Assembly: GCA_030837965.1 (NCBI GenBank)
Contig: JAUTXP010000066.1
Span: 1 to 51,960 of the forward strand
Direction of reading: 5' to 3'
From: Acidimicrobiaceae bacterium
GTDB lineage: Bacteria > Actinomycetota > Acidimicrobiia > Acidimicrobiales > JAUTXP01
Length of the DNA stretch: 51,960 nucleotides
A program made the translations under genes and the position numbers. Positions 6,230-15,250 of this stretch are shown in pieces. Below the pieces are notes generated by a model, which did no database searches, was not told the DNA's origin, and saw nothing but the letters and a program-made list of their open reading frames with translations. Each line of letters opens with the position of its first letter. The first letter of the stretch is position 1.

Positions 6230-8512
6230 ATGCTCACCCGCTTGGCGCGCGTCGTCGTCGTGCGAAAAAAGCTCGTCCTGCTGGGCGCCCTCGTCGTGGT
6301 CGTGGTGGCGGGCGCGGCGGGCGGGAGCGTGGCCCAACACCTGAGCACGGGCGGGTTCGACGACCCCCACTCCGAGTCGTTCAAGGCCGACGCCTCGCTC
6401 ACGAAGCACTTCCAAGGCGGCCAGCCCAACATGGTGCTGCTCGTCACGGCCAAGCACGGCACCGTCAACGCGCCCGACGTGGTCGCCGCGGGCCAAGCCC
6501 TCACCGACCGATTGGCGCACGAGCCCGGTGTGCGGGCCGCGCTGTCCTATTGGACGTTGGCATCCGCGCCGCCGCTACGCAGCAAGGACGGCCGACAGGC
6601 CTTGGTGCTGGCCCGCATCGACGGCGACCAGGACACCGTCCACGACCGCATGGAACTGCTCGGCCCGCACTACCGACAGGACACGGCGTTGATGACCGTA
6701 CGCGTGGGCGGCTTCGCCGAGGTCTTCCGCGAGGTCGGCACCACCATCGAAAAGGACCTGCAGAAGGCCGAGGCCATCGCCGTCCCCATCACGCTGCTGC
6801 TGCTGATCCTGGTGTTCGGCAGCGTGGTGGCCGCCGGTCTGCCGCTGGGCATCGGCATCGTCGCCATCGTCGGCACCATGCTCGTGCTTCGGATCGTGGC
6901 CGCCATGACCGAGGTCTCGATCTTCTCGCTCAACCTGACCACGTCCATGGGCATGGGCCTGGCCATCGACTACTCGCTGTTCGTGGTGTCGCGCTTTCGC
7001 GAGGAGCTGCGGGCCGGACGGGCCGTGGACGACGCCGTCGTGCGCACGGTGCAGACCGCGGGCAAGACGGTTGCGTTCAGCGCCTTGACCGTGGCCGCGT
7101 CACTGGCCGCGCTCCTGGTCTTCCCGCTCGCCTTCCTGCGGTCGTTCGCCTACGCGGGTATCGCGGTCGTGCTGTTCGCGGGCGTGGCCGCGGTCGTGCT
7201 CCTGCCCGCGCTGTTGGCCGCCCTCGGTCACCGCGTCGACAGCCTGGTCCTGTTCAAACGGCATCCGAAGGAGGTGGGCGAGGGCTTCTGGCACCGGGCC
7301 GCGGTCACGGTGATGAAGCGGCCCGTGCCCATCGCCACCTCGGTGATCCTCGTGCTGCTGGTGTTGGGCGCGCCGTTCCTCAACGTTCACTTCGGCCTGC
7401 CCGACGACCGGGTGCTGCCCCCGTCCGCGCCTGGCCGCCAGGTGAGCGACCAGATCCGCGCCAACTTCTCGTCCAACGAGGCCTTCGCCCTTTCGGTGGT
7501 GGCGTTGGGCGCCGACCCCGTGGGCCGGGCGGGCGACATCGACTCGTACGCGGCCCGCCTGTCCAAGCTCGGCGGCGTGGCGCGGGTCGACGCGGCCACC
7601 GGCTCGTACATCGGCGGCGCACTCGTCCTGCCGCCCAACGCCATCTCGGTCCGCTTCCGATCCGACGCAGGGACGTTCCTGTCGGTCGTGCCCAACATCG
7701 AGCCCTATTCGGCTGAAGGCGAGCGGCTGGTCAAGCAGGTCAGGTCCGAGCCATCACCGTTCGCCGTCAAAGTCACGGGCGCGTCGGCCCAGTTGGTGGA
7801 CGCCAAGGCGTCGCTGTTCTCCAAGCTCCCGGTGGCGGGCGGGATCATCGCCGTCATCACCTTCGTTGTCCTGTTCCTCTTGTTCGGCAGCCTGCTGGTG
7901 CCGGCCAAGGCGGTGGTGCTCAACCTGCTCAGCCTCACGGCCACGTTCGGGGCCATGGTGTGGATCTTCCAGGAGGGGCACCTCAGCCGCACTCTCGGGT
8001 TCACGGCCACGGGCATGTTGGACACGACCACGCCCATCCTCATGTTCTGCGTGGCCTTCGGCCTCTCCATGGACTACGAGGTCTTCCTCCTCTCACGCAT
8101 CAAGGAGGAGCACGACAAGGGCCGCGACACGGTGACGTCCGTGGCCGTCGGGCTCGAGCACACCGGGCGCATCGTGACCGCGGCGGCCGCGCTGTTGGCC
8201 GTGGTGTTCATCGCCTCGGCCACGTCGCAAGTGACCTTCATCAAGTTGTTCGGCGTGGGCCTCACGATGGCGGTGCTGATGGACGCCACCTTGATCCGCG
8301 CTGCCCTCGTCCCTGCCTTCATGCGTCTGGCTGGACAGGCCAACTGGTGGGCCCCGTCGTTCCTGCGGCGGGTCCATGACCGGTGGGGCTTCAACGAAGG
8401 CGAGGGCTCCGGTACGAGTGACAGCACGGACGTGGCCGTCGCCCGCATCGACTACAACGTGCACATGGTCGACGGGGCGGCCTCCGAGCTGGAGGGCACT
8501 CGTAACCCCTGA
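6230..8512 (+). CDS. MMPL/RND-family transporter
   Basis: This 760-residue inner-membrane protein has the two-fold MMPL layout: an N-terminal helix, a periplasmic domain, a block of six helices (about residues 185-345), a second helix, a second periplasmic domain and a second block of helices (about 535-710). Family motifs include SMGMGLAIDYSLFVVSRFREE in the first block and the matching FGLSMDYEVFLLSRIKEEHD in the second, each with the Asp-Tyr pair linked to proton relay. Members export lipids or small amphiphiles using the proton gradient. ATG 6230 has a GGAGGGG ribosome site. The TetR-type gene directly behind it overlaps its 3' end, which suggests substrate-induced control. The substrate is unknown. 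Confidence 0.9.
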   Translation: MLTRLARVVVVRKKLVLLGALVVVVVAGAAGGSVAQHLSTGGFDDPHSESFKADASLTKHFQGGQPNMVLLVTAKHGTVNAPDVVAAGQALTDRLAHEPGVRAALSYWTLASAPPLRSKDGRQALVLARIDGDQDTVHDRMELLGPHYRQDTALMTVRVGGFAEVFREVGTTIEKDLQKAEAIAVPITLLLLILVFGSVVAAGLPLGIGIVAIVGTMLVLRIVAAMTEVSIFSLNLTTSMGMGLAIDYSLFVVSRFREELRAGRAVDDAVVRTVQTAGKTVAFSALTVAASLAALLVFPLAFLRSFAYAGIAVVLFAGVAAVVLLPALLAALGHRVDSLVLFKRHPKEVGEGFWHRAAVTVMKRPVPIATSVILVLLVLGAPFLNVHFGLPDDRVLPPSAPGRQVSDQIRANFSSNEAFALSVVALGADPVGRAGDIDSYAARLSKLGGVARVDAATGSYIGGALVLPPNAISVRFRSDAGTFLSVVPNIEPYSAEGERLVKQVRSEPSPFAVKVTGASAQLVDAKASLFSKLPVAGGIIAVITFVVLFLLFGSLLVPAKAVVLNLLSLTATFGAMVWIFQEGHLSRTLGFTATGMLDTTTPILMFCVAFGLSMDYEVFLLSRIKEEHDKGRDTVTSVAVGLEHTGRIVTAAAALLAVVFIASATSQVTFIKLFGVGLTMAVLMDATLIRAALVPAFMRLAGQANWWAPSFLRRVHDRWGFNEGEGSGTSDSTDVAVARIDYNVHMVDGAASELEGTRNP

Positions 8513-9137
8513 CGCGGCCAAGCGGCGGCCGCGGGCCAAGCGGGGCGAGGGCGACCGCCTGCGCAACGAGATCCTGACCGCGGCCTCCGACCTGTTGTTG
8601 AAGACGGGCGACGAAGAGGCCGTCTCCATCCGGGCCGTGGCCGACGCCGTGGGCGTGACGCCGCCGTCGATCTACCTCCACTTCGCCGACAAGGAGGAGC
8701 TGCTGGTCGCCGTGTGCGAGGAGCAGTTCCGTCGGTTCGGCGACTTCGTCGAGCAGGCGGTGTCAGCCTCCAACGACCCGGTCGAACGGCTCATGTTGCG
8801 GGGCCAGGCCTACGTGCGCTTCGGCATCGAGCACCCCGAGCACTACCGCATCCTCTTCATGAGCAGGACGGGCACGGCCAGGGCGGCCGACGAGCGGGCC
8901 CGGTCGGTGAGCGGGTTCGACCGGCTGGTGCAGAACGTGCAGGCCTGCATCGATGTGGGCGCCATCGACGCGGGCGCCCTCGGCGAGCCCGACGCCCGGC
9001 TGACGGCCACCGGCCTGTGGGTCATGGTCCACGGCGTCACGTCGTTGGTGATATCGGTCCCTGGGTTCCCGGACGTCGGGATGGACCGGCTGATGGCGCA
9101 CCTGGGCGCCATGTGTATCCGCGGCCTCGGCGGCTGA
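8418..9137 (+). CDS. TetR/AcrR-family regulator with WHG-type C-terminal domain
   Basis: The N-terminal helix-turn-helix, AVADAVGVTPPSIYLHFADKE, is a clear TetR DNA-binding domain. The C-terminal part has the WVMVHG signature of the TetR_C_33/WHG ligand domain. The start is uncertain. Good homology begins near 8520, but no ATG or GTG lies there. The closest in-frame choices are GTG 8418 (chosen; GAGGG 11 bases upstream) and ATG 8376, both inside the 3' end of the transporter gene. It probably represses the transporter operon. A strong hairpin follows at 9292-9338. Confidence 0.8.
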   Translation: MTARTWPSPASTTTCTWSTGRPPSWRALVTPDAAKRRPRAKRGEGDRLRNEILTAASDLLLKTGDEEAVSIRAVADAVGVTPPSIYLHFADKEELLVAVCEEQFRRFGDFVEQAVSASNDPVERLMLRGQAYVRFGIEHPEHYRILFMSRTGTARAADERARSVSGFDRLVQNVQACIDVGAIDAGALGEPDARLTATGLWVMVHGVTSLVISVPGFPDVGMDRLMAHLGAMCIRGLGG

Positions 9138-9291
9138 ACGCTTTCCCCCGACGCCCTTGACGTCTGGTGCCCGAACAGCACATGCGAGGCCATGGGGACG
9201 AATGGCCGCCGTTGGTCTGGCCACGCTTCGGCCAGTACGTGGGCACAGGTACCGGCGGCATCCAAGTCGGCTAGCGCCCCTCCTTTTGCCG

Positions 9292-9338
9292 GACTGGAGG
9301 ACATAGGTACCCGTGAGGTGTGCCTATGTCCTCCAGTC
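9292..9338. repeat. Family-2 palindrome, copy 1 (bidirectional terminator-like)
   Basis: Perfect 16-bp arms, GACTGGAGGACATAGG (9292-9307) and its complement (9323-9338), with a 15-base loop. It lies between the convergent TetR and hemL genes. The arm core CTGGAGGACATAG recurs exactly in the hairpin at 25770-25816, with the same loop length but a different loop sequence. No U-tract follows on either strand. Confidence 0.8.
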
Positions 9339-9380
9339 GGCGGTTGGGGGGACGGTCAGTCGGCGGTTGGCGGGACGGTC
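9335..9380. repeat. 23-bp tandem duplication at the hemL stop codon
   Basis: Two adjacent 23-bp units (9335-9357 and 9358-9380) differ at one base. Read on the minus strand, each unit begins at or near TGACCGTCC, and the first TGA is the hemL stop. The duplication therefore fills the space between the gene end and the palindrome. Confidence 0.75.
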
Positions 9381-10665
9381 AGGGCGCGGTGACGGCGGCC
9401 AACGTGGCCGACAGCGTGGCCGCGATGTCCTCAGCCGTGTGGGCCAGGGAGGGGAACAGGGCCTCGTAGGGGCCAGGGGCGAAGGCCACGCCGTGGGCCA
9501 GCAACCGGTTGAACAGCGCCGCGTACTCGCCCGTCCCGCACGAGGCCCGGGCCTGGTCGTAGTTCGTCACCGGGTCGGGGCCGAAGAACAGCCCGACCAG
9601 CGGACCGACCTGGGGGACGGTGACAGGGACGCCCAGACTGTCGAAGGCGGATCGCAGCCCGTCGGCCAAGGCCGTGGCCGTGGTCGTGAGCGCCGCGTAG
9701 GCCCGGTCGTCCAACTGCGAAAGCACGGCCAGCCCGGCCGCAGTGGCCAACGGGTTCCCCGACAGCGTGCCCGCTTGGTACACCCGCCCGAGCGGGGCCA
9801 GCACCTCCATCACCTCGCGGCGTCCGCCGAATGCGGCCAGTGGCAGCCCGCCACCGATCACCTTGCCGAACATCCACAGATCGGGCCTCACGCCGAACAG
9901 ACCGGATGCGCCGCCCGGCCCGACGCGGAATCCGGTGATCACCTCGTCGAACACCAACAGCGCGCCCGCCGCGTCGCACGCCGCCCGCAGCCCTTCCAGA
10001 AAGCCGGGCGCAGCAGGGACCAGGCCCATGTTGGCGGCGACGGGCTCGACGATCACGCAGGCCACGTCGCCCCCGACTTCGGGCACCACGTTGTAGGGCG
10101 CGACCACCGTCTCGGCCACCATCGAAGCGGGGACGCCGGCCGAGTCGGGCAGACCCAACGTGGCCATCCCCGTGCCCCCGCCCGCCAGCAGGCCGTCCGA
10201 ATGTCCGTGGTAGCACCCGGCGAACTTGATGACCCGCGACCGGCCCGTGAAGCCGCGCGCCGTGCGGATCACCGACATGCCCGCCTCGGTCCCGCTCGAC
10301 ACCAGCCGCACCATCTCGCAGCCGGCCACCCGCTCGCACAAGGCCTCGGCCAGCGCCACCTCGCGCTCGGTGGGCGCGCCGTAGGTCGTGCCCTCGGCCG
10401 CGGCCCGCTGCACGGCGTCGACGACCACTGGGTGGGCGTGGCCCAGGATCGACGCGCCGTAGGACTGGACGTAGTCGATGTAGCGGTTGCCCTCCACGTC
10501 CCACACATGAGCGCCCGAGGCCCGGGCCACGAAGTACGGCGTCCCCCCCACCGACCGGAAGGCCCGCACCGGCGAGTTCACGCCGCCCGGGATGACCTCG
10601 CCTGCCCGCTTGAACAGGGCCTCGTTCGACTGGTTCGCGCCGCTCGAACTGTCCGGGTTATCCAT
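9379..10665 (-). CDS. hemL: Glutamate-1-semialdehyde 2,1-aminomutase
   Basis: This 428-residue PLP enzyme converts glutamate-1-semialdehyde to 5-aminolevulinate, the second step of the C5 heme pathway. The PLP lysine is in MFGKVIGGGLPLAAFGG (about residue 265), and the DEVITGFRV motif with the PLP-contacting Asp is upstream of it. Length is normal. ATG 10665 overlaps the hemB stop by eight bases. It is the last gene of the minus-strand heme operon, and hemA in the same operon provides its substrate. Confidence 0.95.
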   Translation of the reverse strand: MDNPDSSSGANQSNEALFKRAGEVIPGGVNSPVRAFRSVGGTPYFVARASGAHVWDVEGNRYIDYVQSYGASILGHAHPVVVDAVQRAAAEGTTYGAPTEREVALAEALCERVAGCEMVRLVSSGTEAGMSVIRTARGFTGRSRVIKFAGCYHGHSDGLLAGGGTGMATLGLPDSAGVPASMVAETVVAPYNVVPEVGGDVACVIVEPVAANMGLVPAAPGFLEGLRAACDAAGALLVFDEVITGFRVGPGGASGLFGVRPDLWMFGKVIGGGLPLAAFGGRREVMEVLAPLGRVYQAGTLSGNPLATAAGLAVLSQLDDRAYAALTTTATALADGLRSAFDSLGVPVTVPQVGPLVGLFFGPDPVTNYDQARASCGTGEYAALFNRLLAHGVAFAPGPYEALFPSLAHTAEDIAATLSATLAAVTAP

Positions 10666-11641
10666 GCAGCAGTTCGGCCAGCTCGCGGGCGAAGTAGGTG
10701 AGGATGATGTCGGCCCCCGCCCGCTTAATCGCGGTGAGGTGCTCCATGGCCGCGGCCTGCCCGTCGATCCAGCCCCGCTCGGCCGCGGCCTTGACCATGG
10801 CGTACTCGCCGCTCACGTGATAGGCGGCCACCGGCATGTCCACCGACGCGGCCACCGCCGCGATCACGTCGAGGTAGGCCAGCGCGGGCTTGACCATCAC
10901 CATGTCCGCCCCCTCCTCGATGTCGGCCGCCACTTCGGCCAACGCCTCTCGGAAGTTGCGGGGGTCCTGCTGATAGCCCTTGCGGTCGCCGCCGCCCACG
11001 ATGGTCACATCGACCGCATCGCGGAACGGGCCGTAGAGGGCGGACGCGTACTTGGCCGCGTAGGCCAGGACGGCGACCCGGGAGTGCTCGGCCTCGTCCA
11101 GCGCGGCCCGGATGGCGCCGACCTGCCCGTCCATCATCCCGCTGGGCGCGACGACGTCCGCCCCTGCCGCGGCCTGGGCCACGGCGATGTGGCCGTACAG
11201 CGCGATGGTGGCGTCGTTGTCCGGCTGGCCCTGCCGGTCGAGCACGCCGCAGTGGCCGTGGCTCGTGTACTCGTCCAGGCACAGGTCGGCCATCAGGGCC
11301 ATGCGGTCGCCCACCTCGTCGCGCAGATCCCGCAGCGCGACCTGCACGATCCCGTCCGGGTTCCACGCCTCCGACCCGCGGGGGTCCTTGTGCTCAGGCA
11401 CCCCGAAGAGGATCACCGCGGGCACGCCCAACTCGGCCAGCTCCCGCACCTCCTTGCGCAGCGACTCGCGGGTGTGCTGCACCACACCAGGCAGCGAAGC
11501 GATGGGCTGGGGCGAGGCGATGCCCTCGCGCACGAACAGCGGGGCGACCACGTCGTCGACGGACAGCCGGGTCTCGGCCACCATGCGGCGCAAGGCCGGG
11601 GTCTGGCGCAGGCGGCGGAGTCGCCGGGCGGGAAACGTCAC
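10658..11641 (-). CDS. hemB: Porphobilinogen synthase (delta-aminolevulinate dehydratase)
   Basis: This 327-residue enzyme condenses two 5-aminolevulinate molecules into porphobilinogen. The metal-site segment DLCLDEYTSHGHCG keeps two of the three zinc cysteines of the classical CxC-C site, with Asp in the middle position. The Schiff-base lysine is in VMVKPALAYLD (about residue 252), and the other conserved segment PSGMMDGQVGAIR is present. GTG 11641 overlaps the upstream stop as GTGA, so translation is coupled. Confidence 0.95.
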   Translation of the reverse strand: MTFPARRLRRLRQTPALRRMVAETRLSVDDVVAPLFVREGIASPQPIASLPGVVQHTRESLRKEVRELAELGVPAVILFGVPEHKDPRGSEAWNPDGIVQVALRDLRDEVGDRMALMADLCLDEYTSHGHCGVLDRQGQPDNDATIALYGHIAVAQAAAGADVVAPSGMMDGQVGAIRAALDEAEHSRVAVLAYAAKYASALYGPFRDAVDVTIVGGGDRKGYQQDPRNFREALAEVAADIEEGADMVMVKPALAYLDVIAAVAASVDMPVAAYHVSGEYAMVKAAAERGWIDGQAAAMEHLTAIKRAGADIILTYFARELAELLHG

Positions 11642-13101
11642 CGTCCAAGCCTACGGCGCACCGCCGCGATCAGTCCCTCGATGGTGTGCTCCTCGGCCAC
11701 CACGTCGACAGTGAGCCCGCAGTCCCGGGCCGTCTGCGCGGTGACGGGGCCGATGCAAGCGACCACGGGGGGGACGGGCAACCCGAGGCCCACGTAGTTG
11801 GTGACGGTGGACGACGACGTGAAAGTGATGACGTCGGCCGCAGCGGCCTCGGGCGGGGTCGCGGGCGGGGCCGCGCGGGGCGGCGCAGCAGGGACGGTGC
11901 GGTAGGCCTCGACCACGTCCACCTCCCAACCCTTGGCCCGCAAGCCGTCTGGCACCACTTCTCGCGCCACAGCGGCGCGCGGCAGCAGCACGCGCCCGCC
12001 CTCGGCACCAGCGACGGGGAACGCCTCCACCAACGACTCGGCCACGGAACGCTCGGGCACCAGATCGGCCACCAAGGACCGAGCGGCCAAGGCTTCGGCC
12101 GTCCCGGGGCCGACGGCCGCGATGCGGGCCGACCCGAATCGGCGGGCGTCGCCCACTGCGGCCATGAACCGGGCCACGGCGTTGGCCGACGTGAAGACGA
12201 CCCAGTCGTAGTCCCCCACCCGCTGGGCCTTGTCCGCCAAGAGCTTTAGGCGATCAGGCGGCGGGTCGGTGATGGCGATGGCCGGCACTTCGACGACGGC
12301 CGCGCCCAAGTCCCGCAGCGCGGCGCTCAACTCCGAAGCCTGCTCGCGCGCCCGCGTCACCACCACCCGAACGCCGAACAGCGGGCGGGCCTCGAACCAC
12401 CGCAGGTCCAGCGACGCCACCTGGCCGATGACGATGGTCGCGGGCGGCTCGAGGACGGCCTGACCCAAGCCCGCCAACGTGGTGCGCACCGTGGACTGCT
12501 CGGGCCGCGTCCCCCACCGCACCGCGGCCACGGGCGTGTCGCCCGCCAGCCCGCCCGCCATCAACGACTCGGCGATGGCGGCTCGATGGGCCACGCCCAT
12601 GAGCACCACGATGGTGTCGCCGGAGCGGGCCAGCGCATCCCAGTCCGCGTCCGACTCAGGCTCGTGCCGACTGTGCCCGGTGACGACCGTGAACGACGTG
12701 GCCAGCCCCCGATGTGTCACCGGGATGCCCGCGTACGCGGGCACGGCCACGGCCGACGTGATGCCCGGCACGACCTCGAACGGCACCCCGGCTTCCAACA
12801 GGGCTTGGGCCTCCTCGCCGCCGCGGCCGAACACGAACGGGTCACCGCCCTTGAGCCGCACCACGTCGAGTCCGGCGCTTCCCTTCTCGACCAGCAGCCG
12901 ATTGATCGACTCCTGGTCGACCGGTCCGCCAGGGCGCTTGCCCACGTCGATGCGCTCGGCCTCCGGCGGAGCCAGGTCGAGCAGCGACACCTCGGACAGC
13001 CGGTCGTGGACGACGACGTCGGCCCGGGACAAGACCTCGGCCCCGCGCACGGTCAGCAGACCGGGATCGCCCGGCCCGGCACCGACCAGATAGACGGTCA
13101 C
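11638..13101 (-). CDS. cobA-hemD: Fused uroporphyrinogen-III C-methyltransferase / uroporphyrinogen-III synthase
   Basis: This 487-residue protein has two domains. Residues 1 to about 240 are a SAM-dependent uroporphyrin-III methyltransferase (VYLVGAGPGDPGLLTVRGAE, then VVRLKGGDPFVFGRGGEE and VPGITSAVAVPAYAGIPVTHR). The rest is HemD (VVVTRAREQASELSAAL, VFTSANAVARF, ITFTSSSTVTNYV). HemD closes hydroxymethylbilane to uroporphyrinogen III. The methyltransferase diverts it to precorrin-2 for siroheme or cobalamin. Putting both at the branch point on one chain is common in actinobacteria. The start is GTG 13101, overlapping the hemC stop as GTGA; longer in-frame starts read antisense-like low-complexity sequence. 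Confidence 0.93.
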   Translation of the reverse strand: MTVYLVGAGPGDPGLLTVRGAEVLSRADVVVHDRLSEVSLLDLAPPEAERIDVGKRPGGPVDQESINRLLVEKGSAGLDVVRLKGGDPFVFGRGGEEAQALLEAGVPFEVVPGITSAVAVPAYAGIPVTHRGLATSFTVVTGHSRHEPESDADWDALARSGDTIVVLMGVAHRAAIAESLMAGGLAGDTPVAAVRWGTRPEQSTVRTTLAGLGQAVLEPPATIVIGQVASLDLRWFEARPLFGVRVVVTRAREQASELSAALRDLGAAVVEVPAIAITDPPPDRLKLLADKAQRVGDYDWVVFTSANAVARFMAAVGDARRFGSARIAAVGPGTAEALAARSLVADLVPERSVAESLVEAFPVAGAEGGRVLLPRAAVAREVVPDGLRAKGWEVDVVEAYRTVPAAPPRAAPPATPPEAAAADVITFTSSSTVTNYVGLGLPVPPVVACIGPVTAQTARDCGLTVDVVAEEHTIEGLIAAVRRRLGR

Positions 13102-13982
13102 GACAACACCTCGGCCCCGGCTGCGTCGTCCAGCAGATACCGGGCCACCTCCCGGCCCAGCGCGGCCGGGTCGCCGCCAGCCGTGCGCGTCTCGCGCATG
13201 ACGATCGACCCGTCGAGCGACGCCACCATCCCGGTCAACGTCACCGTTACGCCGTCCTCGCCGATCACCGCGTACGCGCCCACCGGCAGGTCGCAGCCGC
13301 CGCCCAACTCGGCGAGGAAGGCGCGCTCGGCCGTGACCGCGAGCCGCGTGGGCGCGTGGTCGATGGCGGCCAACATCTCGATCGTCTCGGTGTCGTCGGC
13401 CCTGCACTCCACGGCCAGCGCGCCTTGGGCGACCTGGGGCAGCAGCACGGACGGGTCGAGCACCTCGTCCACCCGGTCCCACCGGTCGAGCCTGCGCAAT
13501 GCGGCCGCGGCCATGACCACCGCGTCGTAGTCGGACGCCTTCTCCAAGCGCGTGTCGATGTTGCCCCGCAGATCGGTGAAGACGAGGTCAGGCCGGAGCC
13601 AGGCCAACTGGGCCCGCCGCCGCACGGAGCCGGTCGCCACCAGCGCGCCCGCCCGCAGGCCTGCGAGCGTCGACCCCACCAGCGCGTCACGCGGGTCGCC
13701 CCGCTCGGGGAAGGCGGCGATGACCAGGCCGTCGGTCGGCGTGGAGGTCAAGTCCTTGGCCGAGTGCACGGCGATGTCGGCCCTGCCTTCGAGCACCGCA
13801 GCCTGCACTTCCTTGACGAACACGCCCTGGCCCCCGATGGCGTGGATGGGGACGTCGGTCCGCCGGTCGCCGGTGGTCTCCACCACCAAGGCCTCGCCCA
13901 GGCCGGAGCCCAGCAGCGACAGCACCAAGTCGGTCTGCCAACGGGCCAGCGCGCTGCCGCGCGTGGCCGCCCGCAGCGCCAT
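13098..13982 (-). CDS. hemC: Hydroxymethylbilane synthase (porphobilinogen deaminase)
   Basis: This 294-residue enzyme polymerises four porphobilinogen units to hydroxymethylbilane. The start region MALRAATRGSALARWQ is the typical beginning. HSAKDLTSTPTDGL holds active-site residues, and the dipyrromethane-cofactor cysteine is in LGGGCDLPVGAYA (about residue 232). ATG 13982 lies five bases after the hemA stop. Its own stop overlaps the next start, as usual in this operon. Confidence 0.95.
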   Translation of the reverse strand: MALRAATRGSALARWQTDLVLSLLGSGLGEALVVETTGDRRTDVPIHAIGGQGVFVKEVQAAVLEGRADIAVHSAKDLTSTPTDGLVIAAFPERGDPRDALVGSTLAGLRAGALVATGSVRRRAQLAWLRPDLVFTDLRGNIDTRLEKASDYDAVVMAAAALRRLDRWDRVDEVLDPSVLLPQVAQGALAVECRADDTETIEMLAAIDHAPTRLAVTAERAFLAELGGGCDLPVGAYAVIGEDGVTVTLTGMVASLDGSIVMRETRTAGGDPAALGREVARYLLDDAAGAEVLS

Positions 13983-13987
13983 CGGCA

Positions 13988-15250
13988 CTACAGGTCGAAC
14001 AGGGTGCGCAGCGCCTCGGCCAGCCGGTCGCCCCGGGCCGAGCCCGCCGCGTCCTTGAGCCGGACGGTGGGCTCGTGGAGCAGCTTTTGGATGAGGCCCC
14101 GCGTGAGGGCGTCGACCGCCTCCCGCTGGCGCTCGTCGAGCCCGTCCAGCTTGGCCCGGAACCGGTCCAGCTCCACGGCCCTCAGGGACTCGGCCCGCTC
14201 CCGCAGGGCCACGATGAGGGGGGCCAGCTCGCGGGCCGTGGCCGTGGCCACGAAGCGCTCGACCTCGTCGTCGACGATCTCCTCGACTCTGGCGATCTCG
14301 CGCCGCCTGCCCTCGAGCCCTTGGCCCGCGAAGACGCGCAGGTCGTCCATGTCGAGCAGGGTCACCCCAGGCAGGTCGGCCACGGCCGAGTCCACGTCGC
14401 GCGGCACGGCCACGTCCACGATCAACAGGGGCCGACTTGGCCGGCCGGCCATGACCGGCGCCAGGTCGCCCGCCTCCAACAGGACGGAAGACGCGCCGGT
14501 GGACGTCAACAGCACATCCACGTCGGCCAGGGACTCGGGCAGTCCGCCCAACTGCACGGCCCGTCCGCCGACGCGGGCGGCCAGGGCCACGGCCCGCGAC
14601 CACGTGCGGTTGGCAACCAGCACCTCGGCCACGCCCTTCGAGCCGGCCAGGGCCACGGCCATGCCCTCGCCCATGTCACCCGCGCCCAGCACGAGCAGGC
14701 GGCGTCCTTCCAACGAGCCCAGCCGCTCGGTGGCCATGGCCACCGCGGCCTGTGACACGGACGTGGTGCCCCGGCCGATGGCCGTGTCCGACCGGGCCCG
14801 CTTGCCCACCTCGACCGCGTGCCGGAACAGCGCGCCCAGCACCGGACCGGCCGCCCGCTCGGCCCTGGCCTGCTGCCACGCGTCGCGCACCTGGCCCAGG
14901 ATCTCGCTCTCGCCGAGCACGGCCGAGTCGAGCCCGCACGCCACGCGGAACAGATGGCGGACCGCGCCCTCCTCGTAGAAGGAGTAGAGGTGGTCGCTGA
15001 AGTCCTCGGGGGCGGTGAAGCCCAAGCGGGCCAGGAACTCGCGCACGTCGGCCATGGCCGCGTGAAAGCGCTCGGCCACTACGTAGATCTCCGTGCGCAT
15101 GCACGTGGAGAGCACCACGGCCTCGGACACGTTGGCCAGGCCAGTGAGGTCGGCCAGCGCCTTGGGCAGGTGGGCGTCCGACACCGTCATGCGCTCGAGC
15201 ACGTCGAGCGGGACGGTCCGGTGGTTCAGGCCTACGACGAGGACAGACAC
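13988..15250 (-). CDS. hemA: Glutamyl-tRNA reductase
   Basis: This 420-residue enzyme reduces glutamyl-tRNA to glutamate-1-semialdehyde, the first step of the C5 heme pathway and its usual control point. It begins VLVVGLNHRTVPLDVLERM. The catalytic cysteine is in VVLSTCMRTEIYVV (about residue 50), the NADPH site in RLLVLGAGDMGEGMA, and the C-terminal dimerisation helix region is complete. GTG 15250 lies inside the end of the upstream precorrin-2 dehydrogenase gene (19-base overlap), so translation is coupled. Confidence 0.95.
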   Translation of the reverse strand: MSVLVVGLNHRTVPLDVLERMTVSDAHLPKALADLTGLANVSEAVVLSTCMRTEIYVVAERFHAAMADVREFLARLGFTAPEDFSDHLYSFYEEGAVRHLFRVACGLDSAVLGESEILGQVRDAWQQARAERAAGPVLGALFRHAVEVGKRARSDTAIGRGTTSVSQAAVAMATERLGSLEGRRLLVLGAGDMGEGMAVALAGSKGVAEVLVANRTWSRAVALAARVGGRAVQLGGLPESLADVDVLLTSTGASSVLLEAGDLAPVMAGRPSRPLLIVDVAVPRDVDSAVADLPGVTLLDMDDLRVFAGQGLEGRRREIARVEEIVDDEVERFVATATARELAPLIVALRERAESLRAVELDRFRAKLDGLDERQREAVDALTRGLIQKLLHEPTVRLKDAAGSARGDRLAEALRTLFDL

